Shown in pieces: positions 58,325-61,585 of a stretch of 61,585 nt of DNA. The notes under the pieces are model-generated. The model saw only the letters and a program-made list of their open reading frames with translations. It was not told the DNA's origin and ran no database searches. The first letter of the stretch is position 1, and every line of letters begins with the position of its first letter. Origin of the DNA: Calycina herbarum (lineage: Eukaryota > Ascomycota > Leotiomycetes > Helotiales > Pezizellaceae); assembly GCA_001414485.1 (NCBI GenBank), contig LLEY01000263.1, positions 1-61,585 on the forward strand, written 5' to 3'. The translations under genes and the position numbers were made by a program.

Positions 58325-59669
58325 CTAAGGTTCCTCGGTCTCCTCATTGAAATTATCAAATCTCAAGTACTCTGTCATTTCTAAATTTCGGACGCCATTT
58401 TCACCCCGGATTCCCATAAGAATATCCATTTTTAGGAAATCTTCATCATCGAAGTCAAATAAGACTTGGAAGTTTTTAGAAAGACGTGCTGGATTGTTGG
58501 TCTTCGGGACAACCGAGATACCACGACAAATTGTGTGACAAAGAATTATCTGGGCTGGACTTTTGGCGTACTTCTTTGCCAGCTCAATAACCTGCACTGC
58601 ATTAGTATGACTGTGTTCGTACTGTAATTTATTGTCAAAGAACTCACCACCGGATTCTCTAGTGGCCCAGGACCATGCCTTCCCACAAGAACGGGTATTG
58701 GTATACCACCGAGTGGACTATGTGCAATGACATGGATTTCATTTTCCCTGCAAAAGTCCACAAGATGCTTCTGGGGAAAGTATGGGTGAAGCTCAACCTG
58801 GTTTGCAACCGGATGAATCTTGGCGGTCTTCAATAACCTTTCCAATTTGGGACTGGAGAAATTGGATACCCCTACAAAAATTCTTTCAGCTAACCGATTT
58901 CTACAACACTCGAAGTCATACGTACCAATCAATCTTGTTTCCCATTGACTACAAGTGCTTCCATAGCAGCCCAGGTTTTGTCGAAAGCTCTAGAAAGCGG
59001 AATATCGATAAGTGGCTGAGGCAAGTTAGATTGAAAGCACAGGACATGCAGGCAAGGCTCCTTACTTTACCATCCGGACATCTTTGCGTGCCGTATGTAT
59101 CCGTCCTGGCATATGCATACGGGACTAAATGGAGAGATCTGTTTTAGATAATGTAAGTAGAATCTGGTGAACCAAACTTACAATGCATTAAATACAAATC
59201 CACTAAATGACGCATTAATTGAGTTGTAGCGATGGCACGAGCGAAAACACCGACTTACCATAGCTGAGCCCCAAGTTCTTCAGGCTCATCTCCATACCAA
59301 CGTCGACGTCATCGGGGGCATGGAAGCAATTGTGGCTAGTTATATGTTAATTTTGTTGACCAAAAGCCCGGGTGATAATTTATGAAATTTGGGTTCGTAA
59401 ACATACAGCTTTGTGACGACGAACAATTCCTCACGGGGAATTTGACTTTCTCGGATCGCATCTCCTATATCCCTTTCGACAGATCCCCATCCATAGGCAA
59501 GTGCAGCATCGCTGTGATGATAGCCAATTTTCAAAGCTTGCAAAACGGAATCTTTGACTGAAGTATCGGGATAAAGGCTTGGATCTGGCTGAAATGTTCC
59601 CAGTCCACAGGAGGGAATGCGGATGTCAGTCCCCTTTAAGGAAAAAGAGGGTTGAGGAGTGAGAACCAT
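58325..59669 (-). pseudogene. Aldo-keto reductase, one frameshift
   Basis: Seven exons, 59669-59407, 59335-59259, 59202-59182, 59124-59066, 59015-58926, 58871-58648 and 58591-58325, reconstruct a full aldo-keto reductase of about 333 residues. Blocks: CGLGTFQPDPS, GYHHSDAALAYGWGSVERDIG with the catalytic Asp and Tyr, LFVVTKL with the Lys, LYLMHFPYAYA with the His (21-nt exon), AFDKTWAAMEALV, GVSNFSSPKLERLL, NQVELHPYFPQ, IAHSPLGG and SVVPKTNNPARLSKNF with the NADP-binding motif. Between ALVVNGK and LIG|VSNF the frame is off by one base near 58934-58943 (GGGAAACAAG), giving a TGA. All splice sites are otherwise sound. Aldo-keto reductases reduce sugar aldehydes and dicarbonyls such as 3-deoxyglucosone with NADPH. 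Either the gene is newly broken or one A was missed in the sequence. Confidence 0.82.
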
Positions 59670-59971
59670 TGTGTCGTTTTGCATGTGATAAGAAGAGATG
59701 ACTGCGGGGGTCATGCCTTTATATCTCTCAACTCCGTGACTGTGGGGGCCTCTTCGTGCGGCTCTGCCTTGTCTCGTGCGAGATCGGATGCGCATTGTGG
59801 TGAGTTGCCAAGAGCACAACGCCCGATTAATGCAGCATGCAGAAAATTCAATACATGCCCGCAGTGGATGGTTACACATTTTCTGCTCTCGTTTGCAGGG
59901 GATCATGACTCCCCCCCCCCTTTTTTTTTGCTTCTATTACAGGGCGACTCCTGGCTTACCCCACCAACAAA
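59670..59971. promoter_or_regulatory. Shared divergent promoter, aldo-keto reductase (-) / fructosamine kinase (+)
   Basis: About 300 bp separate the two start regions. A C10-T9 run sits at 59911-59929. Co-regulation of the two genes is likely from this spacing, but no specific site is recognised. Confidence 0.45.
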
Positions 59972-61284
59972 ATGGAGCCAGATTCGCAATTGGAGGTGAC
60001 TTTGAAGTCGACCAAGCGGTTATCCAAGGTTCTATTCTCCTAAATCAACACTCTTTTGTTTCGACAACTGATATCTTTTAGCTCTTCCTGTGCCTGGAAC
60101 GAAGGTTCTCGCAGCCTATATTTACGGTGTATCAGTATGGGCTCGTCCCGCACGACTTGTTTGTGAGCTTCCTGATGGAAGTTCCGCGAATTACTTTCTA
60201 AAGGTGATTATCATATGCTATCAGTGGAAAAAACAATCACTAACAGTAAACCTCATTAGGTAACCACAGGGGAGAGTGACCGGGTGATGAGCGAGGGTCA
60301 GTTCGAGGCCGACAAAGCGATTTATGATATTTCACCACACTTTGCCCTTAAACCAATCTGTTGGGGCAAGTACCTTTCCCCAGGACCAGATCATTACTTT
60401 CTACTGGCAGAGTTCCGCGAAATTGGTCAACAACCGCCAGAACCAAAGAAACTTACCGCAAGACTAGCCGAATTCCATAAGAACTCGGTTTCACCAACTG
60501 GAAAGTTTGGCTTCCATACCACAACATGCCACGGGAAGACTCCGCAACTCACAAACATATGGAAAGAATCATGGGAGGAGCTTTACCACGACCAACTGAA
60601 GTTGATGATGGAGCTTGATATCAAAAAGCATGGACATCTGGCAGAATTTGAGTTCTTGTCCAAACTTGTTCTGGACATTTGTATTCCCAAACTGCTTCGC
60701 CCCCTGCAGTCGGAAGGGCGGAGCATCAAGCCATGCCTCGTCCACCTGAATATCTGGGACCAAAATACGGCGACTGATATCGAAACCGGTGAACCCTTCA
60801 TATTTGATGGCAGTGCTTTCTATGCGCATAACGAGTATGAGTTGGGGAATTGGAGGTCTCCAAGACACCGATTGAGTGGCAAAGCATATATTAGAAATTA
60901 CAAGAATCATTTCCCTGCCTCGCAACCTGGTACGTCAAAACATCGATATCAAAGTTTCCGAGCTGATACAAGATCTGGTGCTAAGAAGAAGAATGGGATT
61001 CACGAAATCTTCCCTATTCTTTGCGTTTTAACATTACGGCTGGAATACTTATCCCAGGGAGCAACTACCGTGAGCTGTAAGTTGATTTCCTGTTTTAGCC
61101 CGTAAGTTTGTCTGACGTCTCGTATTCTAGCGTACTTGAGAATCTACGAGAATTGTGCAACAGAATATGTCCTGAGGAGGTTAAAAAATGGAAGACGAAT
61201 TCAAACGACGGACAGAATAAAGGGGGAGAGGAAGACGAGAGGGGGGAAGAGGAGGAAGAGGAGGAAGAAGAAGAAGAAGAATGA
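59972..61284 (+). pseudogene. Fructosamine-kinase-like gene, altered catalytic loop, frameshift near start
   Basis: Exons to 60028, then 60082-60203, 60260-60929, 60986-61076 and 61131-61284, follow the fructosamine/ketosamine kinase family: ALPVPGTKVLAAYIYGVSVW, LPDGSSANYFLKVTTGES, SPTGKFGFHTTTCHGKTPQ, FIFDGSAFYAHNEYELGNWR, EEEWDSRNLPYSLRFN. The family phosphorylates sugar-amine adducts so that they fall apart. The catalytic loop, HGDLWDGN in the family, reads HLNIWDQN, so the catalytic Asp is Asn and the Gly is Leu. The ATG at 59972 (MEPDSQLE) is one base out of frame with GGDFEVDQAVIQ; the only in-frame ATG, 59905, starts an unnatural Pro/Phe-rich leader. A frame break near 59985-59995 is likely. 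The C-terminus is a poly-Glu tail coded by a GAG/GAA/GAR array (61240-61281). Probably inactive. Confidence 0.78.
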
Positions 61285-61585
61285 TTCATTTCATGGGATG
61301 AGTAAGGAAAACCCAGGTTTGCTAGGAGTATTGGCTAGGTACCGTGAAATACACGGTTTTTATTTATTTTATAATTTTGTTAGGTAACGTGTATGTATAG
61401 CGAACCGGCCAAACAAGCGAACCGGCCAACTGAAAACACACCTAAAATCGCGATTTTGACATTTTAATATCTCTACGAACTATTAATCAAAAGTTTTAAA
61501 ATTAAAACTTTGATTTCATTACTATATATATATTTAGAATTCTAAGTTTCAGACGCTATATGATTTTACTTAGCGATTCGCTTAA
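61285..61585. other. AT-rich edge of window, possible mobile element end
   Basis: Composition drops to AT-rich after 61340. Two GC-rich direct repeats lie at 61399-61429 and the last bases include TTAGCGATTCGCTTAA, similar to the repeat after C-to-T type changes. Nothing coding is visible. It may be the start of a mutated transposon that continues beyond the window. Confidence 0.4.
61399..61429 (+). repeat. Two direct copies of AGCGAACCGGCCAA
   Basis: Identical 14-mers at 61399-61412 and 61416-61429, period 17, preceded by GTATGTAT. Short direct repeats of this kind occur inside terminal regions of some fungal DNA transposons; the identity here is unproven. Confidence 0.6.

Noticed and set aside
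59066..59124. A second frameshift in the aldo-keto reductase near 59070-59080
   Set aside because: With the acceptor placed at CATTTAG (59125) the exon reads FPYAYARTDTYGTQRCPDGK in phase, so no lesion is needed here.
1..61585. CRISPR arrays, bacterial operons or phage genes
   Set aside because: Genes carry spliceosomal introns throughout and no spaced identical repeats of CRISPR type are present.

Overview
This window is nuclear DNA of a filamentous ascomycete (Pezizomycotina). The genes carry many short introns (44-80 nt typical, GT..AG, CTAAC/CTGAC-type branch sites). The gene families are fungal: HET domain, NACHT-WD40 receptor, Zn2Cys6 regulator, TDT/Mae1 transporter, NmrA-like reductase and P450. 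A Leotiomycete is my guess from overall protein flavour, not a proof. I rebuilt exon structures by reading splice sites and checking that the phases close; all coordinates for spliced genes are first to last coding base.

Region 1 (1-22.1 kb) is mostly conserved housekeeping genes with intact frames: a partial coiled-coil protein (-), an intron-containing tRNA-Leu(CAA) (-), an acyl-CoA synthetase of the propionyl/ACSS3 type ending in SKL, a small WW-domain protein, an Rqc1/TCF25 protein (-), a mitochondrial PP2C phosphatase, an ATX1 copper chaperone and an SCP2-type thiolase. The exception is a P450 with two in-frame stops where Trp is expected. The synthetase and the thiolase point to peroxisomal acyl-CoA metabolism, and each has a CCTCGG hexamer upstream.

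Region 2 (22.1-33 kb) is accessory. An AT-rich tract abuts a beheaded, frameshifted HET-domain gene. Next come two convergent genes (25549-26638 + and 26935-28136 -) that appear to be divergent members of one undescribed family, one with a C-terminal membrane anchor. An 85-residue three-exon gene lies at 30481-30847. An NmrA-like reductase (-) and a C2H2+Zn2Cys6 transcription factor (+) then start head to head from a 560 bp spacer.

Region 3 (36.3-43 kb) is gene-poor, with a 27-base G run. Region 4 (43-50.3 kb) holds a TDT transporter with an 8-nt micro-exon and an overlapping small membrane-protein frame in its leader, an acidic protein of unknown function and a divergent protein kinase.

Region 5 (50.8-61.3 kb) holds a large NLR-like gene (alpha/beta hydrolase, NACHT, WD40; two frameshifts). 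It is followed by a tight hexokinase / aldo-keto reductase / fructosamine-kinase group that reads as a possible deglycation cluster. The reductase and the fructosamine kinase each appear frameshifted, and the kinase has lost its catalytic Asp. Lesions in this window fall in accessory genes, while the conserved genes I could rebuild are intact. That favours real gene decay over random sequencing error, but error cannot be excluded from sequence alone.
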